Shown: piece by piece, positions 1 through 6,063 of the stretch
Layout of the letters: every line of letters starts with the position of its first letter
Numbering within the stretch: position 1 is the first letter of the stretch
DNA from: an uncultured Lachnospiraceae bacterium
GTDB taxonomy: Bacteria > Bacillota > Clostridia > Lachnospirales > Lachnospiraceae
Assembly: GCA_902783445.1 (NCBI GenBank)
Contig: CACZQX010000031.1
Location: 1 to 10,048 of the forward strand
Direction of reading: 5' to 3'
DNA: 10,048 bases
Made by a program: the position numbers and the translations under genes
Notes under the pieces: model-generated
What the model was told of the DNA's origin: nothing
Database searches by the model: none
Seen by the model: the letters and a program-made list of their open reading frames with translations, nothing else

Positions 1-5
1 AAAAT

Positions 6-455
6 ATGAACACGGGAAAAGTTTACAAAACAAAACAAAGAGAATTGGTATTCGAATACCTTGTAAAAAATAAGGGAAACGGCCTGACAATAGATGAAAT
101 ATACGAAGGTCTTAAAAGCGAAGGCGTGGAAATAGGAAAAACCACGGTTTATCGTTGTCTGGACAAGTTGGTAAAGGACGGAGACGCCAGAAGATATGCC
201 GCAACAGACGGAGGTGCGGGAGCGGCCGCAACCTTCCAGGTAAACGAAGCCGGGGGCAATTGTAATCATCACTATCACCTAAAATGCCTAACTTGCGGCA
301 AGATACTTCACTTGGAATGTGATGAAATGGCCCATATAAATTTGCATATAGCAAAAGAACACGGTTTTGTGGTGGATTTGCAAAAGACCGTTTTGTACGG
401 ATATTGTAAGGCATGCAGCAAGAATCTTACAAAGGATACACAGATTAAATTGTAA
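6..455 (+). CDS. Fur-family metal-dependent transcriptional repressor, Zur-like
   Basis: A 149-residue protein of normal Fur-family length. Residues 1-80 form the winged helix that binds DNA; the segment around GKTTVYRCLDKL (44-55) is the typical Fur recognition region. Residues 85-149 form the dimerisation and metal domain. The structural zinc site is visible as two CxxC pairs, C94/C97 and C134/C137, and the His-rich stretch CNHHYH (86-91) supplies sensor-site ligands. The segment LECDEMAHINLH (103-114) carries a Cys (C105) and a His (H114) placed as in E. coli Zur, rather than the acidic residues usual in iron-sensing Fur, so zinc sensing is the better guess. A Gly/Ala-rich insert (about 68-75) lies in the wing. 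The start is five bases from the window edge, so promoter, ribosome binding site and any upstream partner, such as a zinc ABC transporter, cannot be seen. Fur family is secure; Zur is inference, and PerR or Fur remain possible. Confidence 0.9.
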   Translation: MNTGKVYKTKQRELVFEYLVKNKGNGLTIDEIYEGLKSEGVEIGKTTVYRCLDKLVKDGDARRYAATDGGAGAAATFQVNEAGGNCNHHYHLKCLTCGKILHLECDEMAHINLHIAKEHGFVVDLQKTVLYGYCKACSKNLTKDTQIKL

Positions 456-470
456 GAGTTATGAAATAAA

Positions 471-507
471 AAAGTCTTAAGATTTTGAATCTTAAGACTT
501 TTATTAT
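471..507. terminator. Bidirectional intrinsic terminator between the Zur-like gene and mgtE
   Basis: A perfect 14-bp inverted repeat (471-484 and 488-501) with a 3-nt TTG loop. It is followed by TTTTATTATT on the + strand and preceded by AAATAAAAAA, which reads as a T-rich tract on the - strand. It sits in the gap between two convergent genes, so it probably stops transcription from both sides. Confidence 0.9.
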
Positions 508-509
508 TG

Positions 510-1871
510 TCAGTAAAGCAGTAAAACCGCGATGGTTGCAAATACCAAAAGGGATACGCTGTCAAGAACCGTTGTAATAAGGGGAGACGCCATAACCGCC
601 GGGTCAAAGCCGATTTTCTCCGCCAAAATAGGAAGGAGAGAACCTACGATTTTTGCGATTATTACCGTAATCAAAATGGTAATGCTTACAACCAAGCTGG
701 TGCTGAAAACAAAATTACCTTGAATAGCACCTTGTATCAATGCTTTTATCATATTGGCAACCGCAAGGGTTAAACCGCAGAAAAAAGCAACTCTTACTTC
801 TTTAAACAAAATTCTGAATGTATTTTTAAATTCGATTTCCCCAAGTGAAAGAGCACGAATAACCGCAACCGAAGACTGACTTCCGGAGTTGCCGGCGGTA
901 CCCGTTATCATAGGAATAAAGGCCGACAAGCTAAAAAGCGTTAAGGTGGCCTCAAAATGCGTAATGATAAGCTGGGTGAAAAGTGCGCTTAACATAAGGA
1001 ACAAAAGCCAAGGAATACGAGCTTTCCAGGTTTCGAAAACGCCGGTTCTGAGGTAAGGTTTGTCAGATGGTAACATACCGGCCATTTTCTCGATATCTTC
1101 CGTAGCCTCTTCTTTGATGACATCGATAGCATCGTCGATTGTAACGATACCTACAAGTCTGTTTTCGTCGTCAACAACGGGAAGGGCGATAAGGTCGTAT
1201 TTCTGGATGATATCCGCCACATCTTCCTTATCGGTATGGGTATTAACGCTAATAGGTTTATCGTTCATGATGTCGTCGATAAGGGCGTCTTCTTCCGCAA
1301 GCAGAAGAGAGCGGGCGGTGACGATACCGATAAGCTTTCTGTTTGATTTGGTAACGTAGCAGGTGTAAATGGTCTCTTTGTCGATACCCGTACGTCTTAT
1401 GCGTTTGAGGGCTTCGTAGGCGGTCATGTCTCGACGCAGGCTTACATATTCCGTTGTCATAAGAGAACCGGCCGAGTCCTCCGGATATTTAAGGATTTCG
1501 TTAATCTGTTTTCTGGTTTCCGGCTCGGAGTTGATTAAGATACGCTTAACAACGTTTGCCGGCATTTCCTCAAGCAAATCCACCGTATCATCAAGGTAGA
1601 TTTCTTCAAGGACTTCCTTAAGTTCGTTATCGGAAAAACCTTTGATCAAGTGCTCTTGAGTTTCGGGTTCCATCTCCACGAAGGTGTCGGCACCCAGCTC
1701 TTTCGGCAAAAGTCTGAAAAGGACCGGAAGTCTGTTCATGGGAAGTTCGCTGAACAAATTGGCAATATCCACGGGATTCATTTCAATAAGTAAATCTCGG
1801 ATTTCCGAATATTTCTTTAATAGAAGTAAGGCGTTGATTTTTTCGATGATGTCGATTTCTTTTTCTTCCAT
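510..1871 (-). CDS. mgtE: Magnesium channel/transporter MgtE
   Basis: A 453-residue inner-membrane Mg2+ channel of the MgtE family (family members are about 450 residues). Domains in order: the cytoplasmic helical N domain (1-130), a CBS pair (about 135-255) that closes the pore when cytoplasmic Mg2+ is high, a connecting plug helix (about 256-275), and five membrane helices (about 285-453). Family hallmarks are the pore motif PMITGTAGNSGSQ (320-332) and the last helix with D423-P424 and D437 in ITTVLDS; the latter corresponds to the conserved pore aspartate of the Thermus protein. I start at the ATG at 1871 because AAGGAGGT (1878-1885) stands 6 nt upstream. An in-frame ATG at 1913 would add 14 charged residues and would place that strong site inside the gene. 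No M-box leader is seen upstream. The gene is monocistronic, lying between a terminator and a divergent lipoprotein gene. Confidence 0.96.
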   Translation of the reverse strand: MEEKEIDIIEKINALLLLKKYSEIRDLLIEMNPVDIANLFSELPMNRLPVLFRLLPKELGADTFVEMEPETQEHLIKGFSDNELKEVLEEIYLDDTVDLLEEMPANVVKRILINSEPETRKQINEILKYPEDSAGSLMTTEYVSLRRDMTAYEALKRIRRTGIDKETIYTCYVTKSNRKLIGIVTARSLLLAEEDALIDDIMNDKPISVNTHTDKEDVADIIQKYDLIALPVVDDENRLVGIVTIDDAIDVIKEEATEDIEKMAGMLPSDKPYLRTGVFETWKARIPWLLFLMLSALFTQLIITHFEATLTLFSLSAFIPMITGTAGNSGSQSSVAVIRALSLGEIEFKNTFRILFKEVRVAFFCGLTLAVANMIKALIQGAIQGNFVFSTSLVVSITILITVIIAKIVGSLLPILAEKIGFDPAVMASPLITTVLDSVSLLVFATIAVLLLY

Positions 1872-1932
1872 GATGTGACCTCCTTCCCGAAATTTTTGTT
1901 TTTGATTTGGCATGGCCTAAATCGGTACAAAA

Positions 1933-1962
1933 ATTATAACACTAAATTGTCGAAATTTTCAA
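1933..1962 (-). promoter_or_regulatory. Predicted sigma-A promoter of mgtE
   Basis: On the - strand, TTGAAA (1957-1962) and a perfect TATAAT (1933-1938) are separated by 18 bases. Transcription would begin near 1926, giving a leader of roughly 55 nt before the mgtE start. Confidence 0.7.
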
Positions 1963-1965
1963 CAA
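1947..1965. promoter_or_regulatory. Palindrome over the mgtE -35 box, candidate operator
   Basis: TTGTCGAAA and TTTCAACAA flank a single central T; 8 of 9 positions are complementary. The element covers the predicted -35 hexamer of mgtE and is placed where a repressor would block that promoter. The binding protein is unknown. The motif is not a recognisable Fur box or cre site, and in AT-rich DNA a chance palindrome is possible. Confidence 0.35.
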
Positions 1966-1988
1966 AATTTGCGCAACTTAAAGTATTA

Positions 1989-2017
1989 TTTACAAATATA
2001 TTAAACTATCGGATAAT
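1989..2017 (+). promoter_or_regulatory. Predicted sigma-A promoter of the RsgI-like lipoprotein gene
   Basis: TTTACA (1989-1994) and GATAAT (2012-2017) are separated by exactly 17 bases. Each hexamer has one mismatch to consensus. The predicted start near 2024 leaves a leader of about 36 nt with a G-rich ribosome binding site (GGAAGGGGG, 2042-2050) ahead of the ATG at 2060. Confidence 0.65.
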
Positions 2018-2059
2018 AGAAACAGAAATTTGTTTTGTCTATGGAAGGGGGCTATTGTG

Positions 2060-3019
2060 ATGAAGTCTTTTAAAAAATATATTATCTTGTTTATATGTCT
2101 TGTATTTGCCATATCTTTTGCAGCCTGTGATTTGGGCAAAAAATCCGATGAAAGCGAAACAAAAGAAACAAAAGCAGAGGCGCTGACCAAAGAAGAAAAA
2201 CTTAAAGATGCTCCGACCGGTTATGAATATGCTCTTCAGATAGATATTAATCCGTCGTTTCTTATTTATGTAGCAAATAATGAAGTTGTAGGCTTTAAGG
2301 CTTTAAACGATGATGCCAAGTCCATAGAAAAGCAGATAGCTTGGGAAGGTCGAGGACTCAAAGATACACTGGTTGACATAATTTCGGCAGCCAAGAACAA
2401 TGGCTTCCTCAAAGCAGGCGAAGATATTAAATATACGGTAATAGACAGCAATTTGCCAAAAGAAAATATAAATGAGTTTCTTTCCTCAGTACACGAAAGA
2501 AGCGATGAAATTTCAAAGGACTTAAATATAGCAATCACAGCTGTAACCGAAATTGACAAAAGCATTGAATTTGTAGATAATCCGCAGCCTGAAAATAATC
2601 AGAGCACCGAAGAAGTAAGATTTGCGGAGGACGGAACATGCCTAATTTGCGGCGGTACCGGCTCTGTTGCCTGTGAAAGATGCGGAGGCACGGGGCAAGA
2701 AGTTTGTGATATGTGCGGTGGTGACGGATGGGTAACGGAACAATGCCCGGTAATTTGCGAAGGTTGCAACGGCACGGGACAGTGCGTTCATTGCAATATG
2801 ACCGGTAGGATAAATGACAATATTTGCCATTGGTGCCATGGAAATCCATACGACTGCGGAGGCTGCCATGGAAGCGGTATTTGTCCGAACTGTCAGGGTA
2901 CGGGATGGAAAACCTATTACTGCGGTAGGTGCGATAATGACGGCCTTAAGAATTGCACGGGATGCAATGCGACGGGGCTGGCTGTGTGTTACGCCTGCGG
3001 GGGAGTAGGACATAGATAG
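2060..3019 (+). CDS. Lipoprotein with RsgI-like extracellular domain and eleven CxxC (DnaJ-type) knuckles
   Basis: A 319-residue predicted secreted lipoprotein. Residues 1-22 form a signal peptide (KK, then a hydrophobic core) ending in FAAC with lipid-anchor C23; Phe at -3 is a slightly unusual lipobox. A charged Lys/Glu linker follows (24-50). Residues about 55-165 resemble the extracellular middle domain of RsgI-type anti-sigma factors: LQIDINPSF, then NNEVVGFKALNDDAK, then a GLKDTLVDIISAAKNNGFL helix. There is no cytoplasmic anti-sigma segment and no membrane-spanning helix beyond the signal. Residues 194-313 hold eleven CxxC pairs (at 194, 205, 216, 233, 242, 256, 266, 275, 288, 299, 310), many as CxxCxGxG like the zinc-finger repeat of DnaJ, plus a lone C229. 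I start at 2060 because an in-frame ATG at 2030 would put a poor sequence before the signal peptide. The gene stands alone. Function is unknown; extracytoplasmic metal binding or protein interaction is a guess. Confidence 0.85.
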   Translation: MKSFKKYIILFICLVFAISFAACDLGKKSDESETKETKAEALTKEEKLKDAPTGYEYALQIDINPSFLIYVANNEVVGFKALNDDAKSIEKQIAWEGRGLKDTLVDIISAAKNNGFLKAGEDIKYTVIDSNLPKENINEFLSSVHERSDEISKDLNIAITAVTEIDKSIEFVDNPQPENNQSTEEVRFAEDGTCLICGGTGSVACERCGGTGQEVCDMCGGDGWVTEQCPVICEGCNGTGQCVHCNMTGRINDNICHWCHGNPYDCGGCHGSGICPNCQGTGWKTYYCGRCDNDGLKNCTGCNATGLAVCYACGGVGHR

Positions 3020-3020
3020 T

Positions 3021-3044
3021 TACTTAGCATCACCAACCACCACT
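3021..3044 (+). repeat. 24-bp direct repeat, copy 1
   Basis: A 24-bp sequence beginning TACTTAGCATCACC and ending ACCACCACT, identical to positions 3114-3137. It begins one base after the lipoprotein stop codon and is followed by the first ATAAGGATACTTA core (3052-3064). Confidence 0.9.
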
Positions 3045-3113
3045 GTTTTGCATAAGGATACTTAAAGGCTTTCCAACTACCATTCGCAATTGAAATTGTT
3101 TCGTAAATAAGGA

Positions 3114-3137
3114 TACTTAGCATCACCAACCACCACT
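3114..3137 (+). repeat. 24-bp direct repeat, copy 2
   Basis: Identical to 3021-3044. Here the repeat is fused to an ATAAGGATACTTA core (3107-3119), so TACTTA belongs to both motifs. A hairpin follows directly (3138-3160). Confidence 0.9.
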
Positions 3138-3166
3138 CACAATACTTCGTATTGTTCGTGATAGTT
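3131..3166 (+). repeat. Hairpin within repeat, related to a diverged hairpin at 3082-3104
   Basis: CAATAC and GTATTG pair around a TTC loop (3140-3154), with CAC and GTG as an outer stem across a TTC bulge. A flanking CCAAC (3128-3132) can pair with GTTGG (3164-3168). The upstream unit (CCAACTACCATT, then CGCAATT-GA-AATTG-TTTCG) has different bases but the same plan, including the bulge on the 3' side. Confidence 0.5.
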
Positions 3167-3202
3167 GGGACGCAATTATCATTGCTAAAAATAAAGAGAA
3201 AA

Positions 3203-3249
3203 CAATAGCATTTGTGCAAGCACAAGCTATTGCTTTCTTTTATTTTTTG
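3203..3249 (+). terminator. Intrinsic terminator downstream of the repeat region
   Basis: CAATAGC (3203-3209) pairs with GCTATTG (3226-3232), and inside it TTGTGC (3212-3217) pairs with GCACAA (3220-3225) around an AA loop, with a 2-nt AT bulge on the left arm. A T-rich run (3234-3248) follows. It is the first strong terminator after the lipoprotein gene, about 180 nt past its stop, so the repeat region would be transcribed as its 3' untranslated region. Confidence 0.85.
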
Positions 3250-3290
3250 ATGTTAAGTATCCTTATGCTACACATTTTAAAATTTGTAGT

Positions 3291-3319
3291 TTGTCTTTTC
3301 TTTCATTTGCTCTTATAAT
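3291..3319 (+). promoter_or_regulatory. Strong sigma-A promoter of the radical SAM gene
   Basis: TTGTCT (3291-3296) and a perfect TATAAT (3314-3319) are separated by 17 bases. Transcription would start near 3326. Confidence 0.75.
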
Positions 3320-3325
3320 GTAAAA

Positions 3326-3436
3326 CAATGATTAAGTAGTTGTACCATATATAGTAGTTTAGAGTAGGTATGGCACACAACAGGCGTAAGCCTTTTTAGT
3401 AAAAAGTTTGGTTTAATCAGTGAATGGAGGACAAAT
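3326..3436 (+). promoter_or_regulatory. Leader (about 110 nt) of the radical SAM gene with two small overlapping hairpins
   Basis: AGGC-GTAA-GCCT (3382-3393) forms a 4-bp stem with a GNRA tetraloop. CTTTTT-AGT-AAAAAG (3392-3406) forms a second stem sharing two bases with the first, so the two may exclude each other. GGAGG (3426-3430) lies 6 nt before the ATG. I recognise no known riboswitch; the stems are short and may only protect the mRNA 5' end. Confidence 0.35.
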
Positions 3437-4894
3437 ATGAACAGACTTACTTATGCAGCAGCAAGAAAAGCTGTAAGCGTAGCAATCGATGTAGCACTTA
3501 AAAAAGTAGAAAAAGACAGAGATAAAGCTCTTTGTGATTTGGTTAGCCTTATTGCTAACTACATGAAAGGCGATCAGATTCCTTTCAAAGCAGAAGATAT
3601 CAATGCCATCATCATGAATAAAGAATCATCAATGAGACAGTTCATTGACAGAGTAATTGATGAAGTTGATCACACAGTACTTAAGAAAATGTTCTTAAAC
3701 CTTGGTTTTACAGCATTCTTCCACGGTGCTAAAAAAATCAGAAGAAGTAGAGAAAAATATCAGTGTAATGTACCTTGGTTAATCATCATGGACCCAACAA
3801 GTGCATGTAACCTTCACTGTACAGGATGCTGGGCAGCAGAATACGGTAACAAACTTAACCTTACATTCGAAGAAATGGACAGCATCGTTAAACAGGGTAA
3901 AGAACTTGGTACATACTTCTACCTTTTCACAGGTGGCGAACCACTTGTTAGAAAAGCAGATCTTATTAAACTTTGCGAAAAACACAATGACTGTGCATTC
4001 ATGTCATTTACAAACGGTACATTAATCGACCAGGCTTTCTGTGATGAAATGAAGAGAGTTGGTAACTTAATGCTTCAGATTTCACTTGAAGGCGATCCAT
4101 CAGCAAACGACCTTCGTCGTGGTGAAGGTGTATACGGTAAAGTTATGGCTGCTATGGATTTACTTAAACAGAATGGTCTTATCTTTGGTACATCAGTATG
4201 CTACACAAGCAAGAACTATGAATCGGTTACAAGCGATGAATTCTTTGATCTTATCAAGAACAAAGGTTGCCGTCTTGCTATGTACTTCCACTATATGCCT
4301 GTAGGTAAGAATGCAGATACATCACTTCTTCTTACACCGGAACAGAGACTTGTTATGATTGACAGAATCCGTTCAAGAAGAAACCTTACAACAGGTCGTG
4401 GTATCTTCGCTATGGACTTCCAGAACGACGGCGAGTACGTTGGCGGATGTATTGCAGGTGGTAGAAACTACTTCCACATCAACGCAAACGGTGATTGCGA
4501 ACCATGTGTATTCATCCACTACTCTGATTCAAATATCAGAGAAAAAACAATACTTGAAGCTCTCCAGAGCCCATTATTCCAGGCATACAGAGATAACCAG
4601 CCATTCAACAACAACCACTTAAGACCTTGCCCAATGCTTGAAAACCCTGAAATCTTAGGCAAGATGGTTAAAGAAACAGGTGCTCATTCAACAGAAATGC
4701 TCGAAGCAGAAACACCTGAAGATTTGGCTCTTAAATGTATACCATATGCAAACAGCTGGAAACCAACAGCAGAAGAACACTGGAATACACATACTCATGT
4801 TAAGAAAACATATGAGAACTACAAGAAAGATTCAGAAACACACAAACTTCTTGATGCAGATGCAGCAGATGGTGTTAATGATGAAGCTATCTAA
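3437..4894 (+). CDS. Radical SAM protein with SPASM-like C-terminal cysteine cluster
   Basis: A 485-residue radical SAM enzyme. Residues 1-110 are a helical N-terminal extension. The core starts near 114 with SACNLHCTGCW: C124, C128 and C131 hold the [4Fe-4S] cluster that cleaves S-adenosylmethionine. GGEP (166-169) is the usual SAM-contact motif and SLEGD (216-220) a typical barrel strand. The C-terminal part has C338, C354, C357, C398 and C434, with NANGDCEPC (349-357), a SPASM-like arrangement for an auxiliary cluster. The last 50 residues are polar. The gene is monocistronic, with its own strong promoter, a GGAGG site and a terminator, and no peptide substrate or partner gene is adjacent. 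Codons favour CTT, GGT, ACA and CCA, unlike the flanking genes, which fits very high expression or separate origin. The reaction is not identifiable from sequence. Firmicute proteins of this kind include the proposed membrane-spanning-lipid synthase (Mss), and I raise that only as a possibility. Confidence 0.85.
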   Translation: MNRLTYAAARKAVSVAIDVALKKVEKDRDKALCDLVSLIANYMKGDQIPFKAEDINAIIMNKESSMRQFIDRVIDEVDHTVLKKMFLNLGFTAFFHGAKKIRRSREKYQCNVPWLIIMDPTSACNLHCTGCWAAEYGNKLNLTFEEMDSIVKQGKELGTYFYLFTGGEPLVRKADLIKLCEKHNDCAFMSFTNGTLIDQAFCDEMKRVGNLMLQISLEGDPSANDLRRGEGVYGKVMAAMDLLKQNGLIFGTSVCYTSKNYESVTSDEFFDLIKNKGCRLAMYFHYMPVGKNADTSLLLTPEQRLVMIDRIRSRRNLTTGRGIFAMDFQNDGEYVGGCIAGGRNYFHINANGDCEPCVFIHYSDSNIREKTILEALQSPLFQAYRDNQPFNNNHLRPCPMLENPEILGKMVKETGAHSTEMLEAETPEDLALKCIPYANSWKPTAEEHWNTHTHVKKTYENYKKDSETHKLLDADAADGVNDEAI

Positions 4895-4940
4895 TTAAGA
4901 ACGATAAGTCTTATAAAACAGTTACAAAAATATAATTAAA

Positions 4941-4970
4941 AATACCGTCCGAGAGGGCGGTATTTTTTTG
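4941..4970. terminator. Bidirectional intrinsic terminator between the radical SAM and lacI-type genes
   Basis: AATACCGTCC (4941-4950) pairs with GGGCGGTATT (4955-4964) around a GAGA tetraloop; one of ten pairs is G-T. TTTTT follows on the + strand and AAAA precedes it (T tract on the - strand), so it serves both convergent genes. Confidence 0.9.
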
Positions 4971-4978
4971 TTCAAAAA

Positions 4979-6004
4979 TCAATTAAGAGAGTGGGAAAAT
5001 CGTTTTATAAGCTTTGTATTAATCTCCAACTTCGAACTGTGGAAGGACTTTGTTTCGATTTGTTTTATAAGCCGGTCTGCAGCGCTTTGGCCAATGAAAA
5101 GTCTCGGAACATCCATTGTGGTTAGACCGGGTTCTATGATTTTGCTTTCCGAAATATTATCAAATCCCACTATTGAAATATCCTCGGGAATTCTATATCC
5201 TCGTAATTTAAAGGCTTTCATTGCCCCTATTGCGATTACATCATTGTCCGCAAAATAGCATTTGGCGATTTTCACGCCGTCGTCCAATAATTCCAACATA
5301 TCCGCCATGGCATCTTCGATGGAAGGGGAAAGACTGTGTATAATCGAGCGTGACTTTGAAAATCCGTTTTCTTTTATAGCTTGGAAATAGCCTTCTTCTC
5401 TGGCGGAAAAGTTGTAAATGGGATAACTTGATTTAAGATATCCCGGTTGACTTGAACAGATTCCGATTAAAAAGTCGGTGGCTGTATAAGCACCTTGGCG
5501 ATTGTTGATTAAAACGCTGTTGCAAGGCAAAGATTCAAAGTAGCTGTCCAATAAAGTTATCGGAAAGTTTAGATTAATAAACTTTTCGCATATTTCTCTT
5601 TTGATTTCCGTTCCCACAAGAATAATGCCCAAACAATCTCCGCCTCTTATATCGGAAAAGCATATGTCCAAATCGTCGGTTTTTTCGTTAAATTGAATCA
5701 AGCGAGTTTTGATTTTCTTTTTGTTGCATTCACCTTTAATTCCTTCATATAATTCGTCAAATATGGGAGTGTAGGAAAGAATGGCATTGCTGGTTTTGTA
5801 AAACACCACAAAAATGCTGCCCCTAATCTCCTCACTTGCTTTTATTTTCGAAAAGTCATAACCTTCTTCTTCGGCGGTCTTTATAACAAGTTGTCGGGTT
5901 TTGTTGCTAACTCCCGCTTTGTTGTTTAGTGCCATGGAAACGGCGGTGGCGCTTAAACCCAGTTTCTTTGCGATTTCTTTTGCTGTAACGGACATATTCT
6001 TCAC
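4979..6004 (-). CDS. LacI-family transcriptional regulator, likely regulator of the divergent sugar operon
   Basis: A 341-residue LacI/GalR-type repressor. Residues about 5-35 form the helix-turn-helix (VTAKEIAKKLGLSATAVSMA, then NNKAGVSNKTR). A short hinge follows, lacking the usual PN..AR pattern. Residues 60-341 form the periplasmic-binding-protein-like effector domain, with CLGIILVGTE, a C-terminal GFDNI, and LTTMDVPR as in the family. I choose the GTG at 6004 because AAGGA (6011-6015) stands 6 nt upstream. The ATG at 5995, nine bases further in, has no such site at a good distance, and an ATG at 6049 would add an implausible hydrophobic prefix lying inside the operator region. The gene is transcribed away from the isomerase-transketolase-kinase operon, the normal position for a local repressor that answers to the operon's sugar. 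The effector is unknown. It probably also controls itself, since the operator-like palindromes lie in its leader. Confidence 0.92.
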   Translation of the reverse strand: MKNMSVTAKEIAKKLGLSATAVSMALNNKAGVSNKTRQLVIKTAEEEGYDFSKIKASEEIRGSIFVVFYKTSNAILSYTPIFDELYEGIKGECNKKKIKTRLIQFNEKTDDLDICFSDIRGGDCLGIILVGTEIKREICEKFINLNFPITLLDSYFESLPCNSVLINNRQGAYTATDFLIGICSSQPGYLKSSYPIYNFSAREEGYFQAIKENGFSKSRSIIHSLSPSIEDAMADMLELLDDGVKIAKCYFADNDVIAIGAMKAFKLRGYRIPEDISIVGFDNISESKIIEPGLTTMDVPRLFIGQSAADRLIKQIETKSFHSSKLEINTKLIKRFSHSLN

Positions 6005-6016
6005 TCTTAATCCTTT

Positions 6017-6045
6017 TTGAAAATAAAGTAAAAATAAAGTAAAAT
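6017..6045 (+). promoter_or_regulatory. Candidate promoter of the sugar operon
   Basis: TTGAAA (6017-6022) and TAAAAT (6040-6045) are separated by 17 bases, the best sigma-A match on the + strand upstream of the isomerase. The predicted leader would be about 87 nt and would contain both palindromes. On the other strand, TATAAA (6055-6060) is a possible -10 box for the repressor but its -35 is weak. The DNA is very AT-rich, so either assignment could be wrong. Confidence 0.4.
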
Positions 6046-6057
6046 TCACTTTATTTT
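6031..6057. promoter_or_regulatory. Operator-like inverted repeat, AAAATAAAGT half-sites
   Basis: AAAATAAAGT (6031-6040) is perfectly inverted as ACTTTATTTT (6048-6057) across a 7-bp spacer. It overlaps the candidate -10 box of the sugar operon. The AAATAAAGTA half-site (6032-6041) also occurs as a direct repeat 11 bp upstream (6021-6030), about one helical turn away on the same face. Confidence 0.55.
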
Positions 6058-6063
6058 ATATAT

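Larger units (their letters stand above)
3050..3268. mobile_element. Possible MITE-like or REP-like element with 16-bp inverted ends
   Basis: GCATAAGGATACTTAA (3050-3065) is perfectly inverted at 3253-3268, enclosing a 219-bp segment with no coding capacity. A third copy of the 13-bp core lies inside at 3107-3119. Short size, inverted ends and internal hairpins fit a non-autonomous element or a patch of interspersed palindromic repeats. I find no target-site duplication at the borders, so recent transposition is not supported. Coincidental pairing of members of a repeat family is the alternative. Confidence 0.4.
3020..3436. other. Gene-free 417-bp region with repeats, terminator, promoter and leader
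   Basis: I see no credible gene here. The - strand frame from 3225 to 2989 encodes a protein carrying the same WWLVMLS peptide twice, which simply reflects the DNA repeat. The contents are a direct repeat, three copies of ATAAGGATACTTA (one inverted), two related hairpins, an intrinsic terminator at 3203-3249, a sigma-A promoter at 3291-3319, and a leader of about 110 nt. Confidence 0.8.

Noticed and set aside
1872..2059. An M-box magnesium riboswitch upstream of mgtE.
   Set aside because: The gap is under 190 bp and shared with a divergent promoter. The predicted mgtE leader is only about 55 nt, too short, and no M-box conserved segments are seen.
2825..2870. CHWCH and CGGCH in the lipoprotein look like CxxCH haem c sites.
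   Set aside because: They occur inside a regular series of CxxC knuckles where the other nine lack the histidine, and no cytochrome context is present. His after the second Cys is more simply chance.
3021..3137. The 24-bp direct repeats as the start of a CRISPR array.
   Set aside because: There are only two identical copies, the interval contains further repeat motifs rather than a unique spacer, and there are no cas genes.
2989..3225. A 78-residue - strand open frame.
   Set aside because: It overlaps the lipoprotein end and a repeat region; its duplicated WWLVMLS peptide is a by-product of the DNA repeat, and there is no ribosome binding site worth noting.
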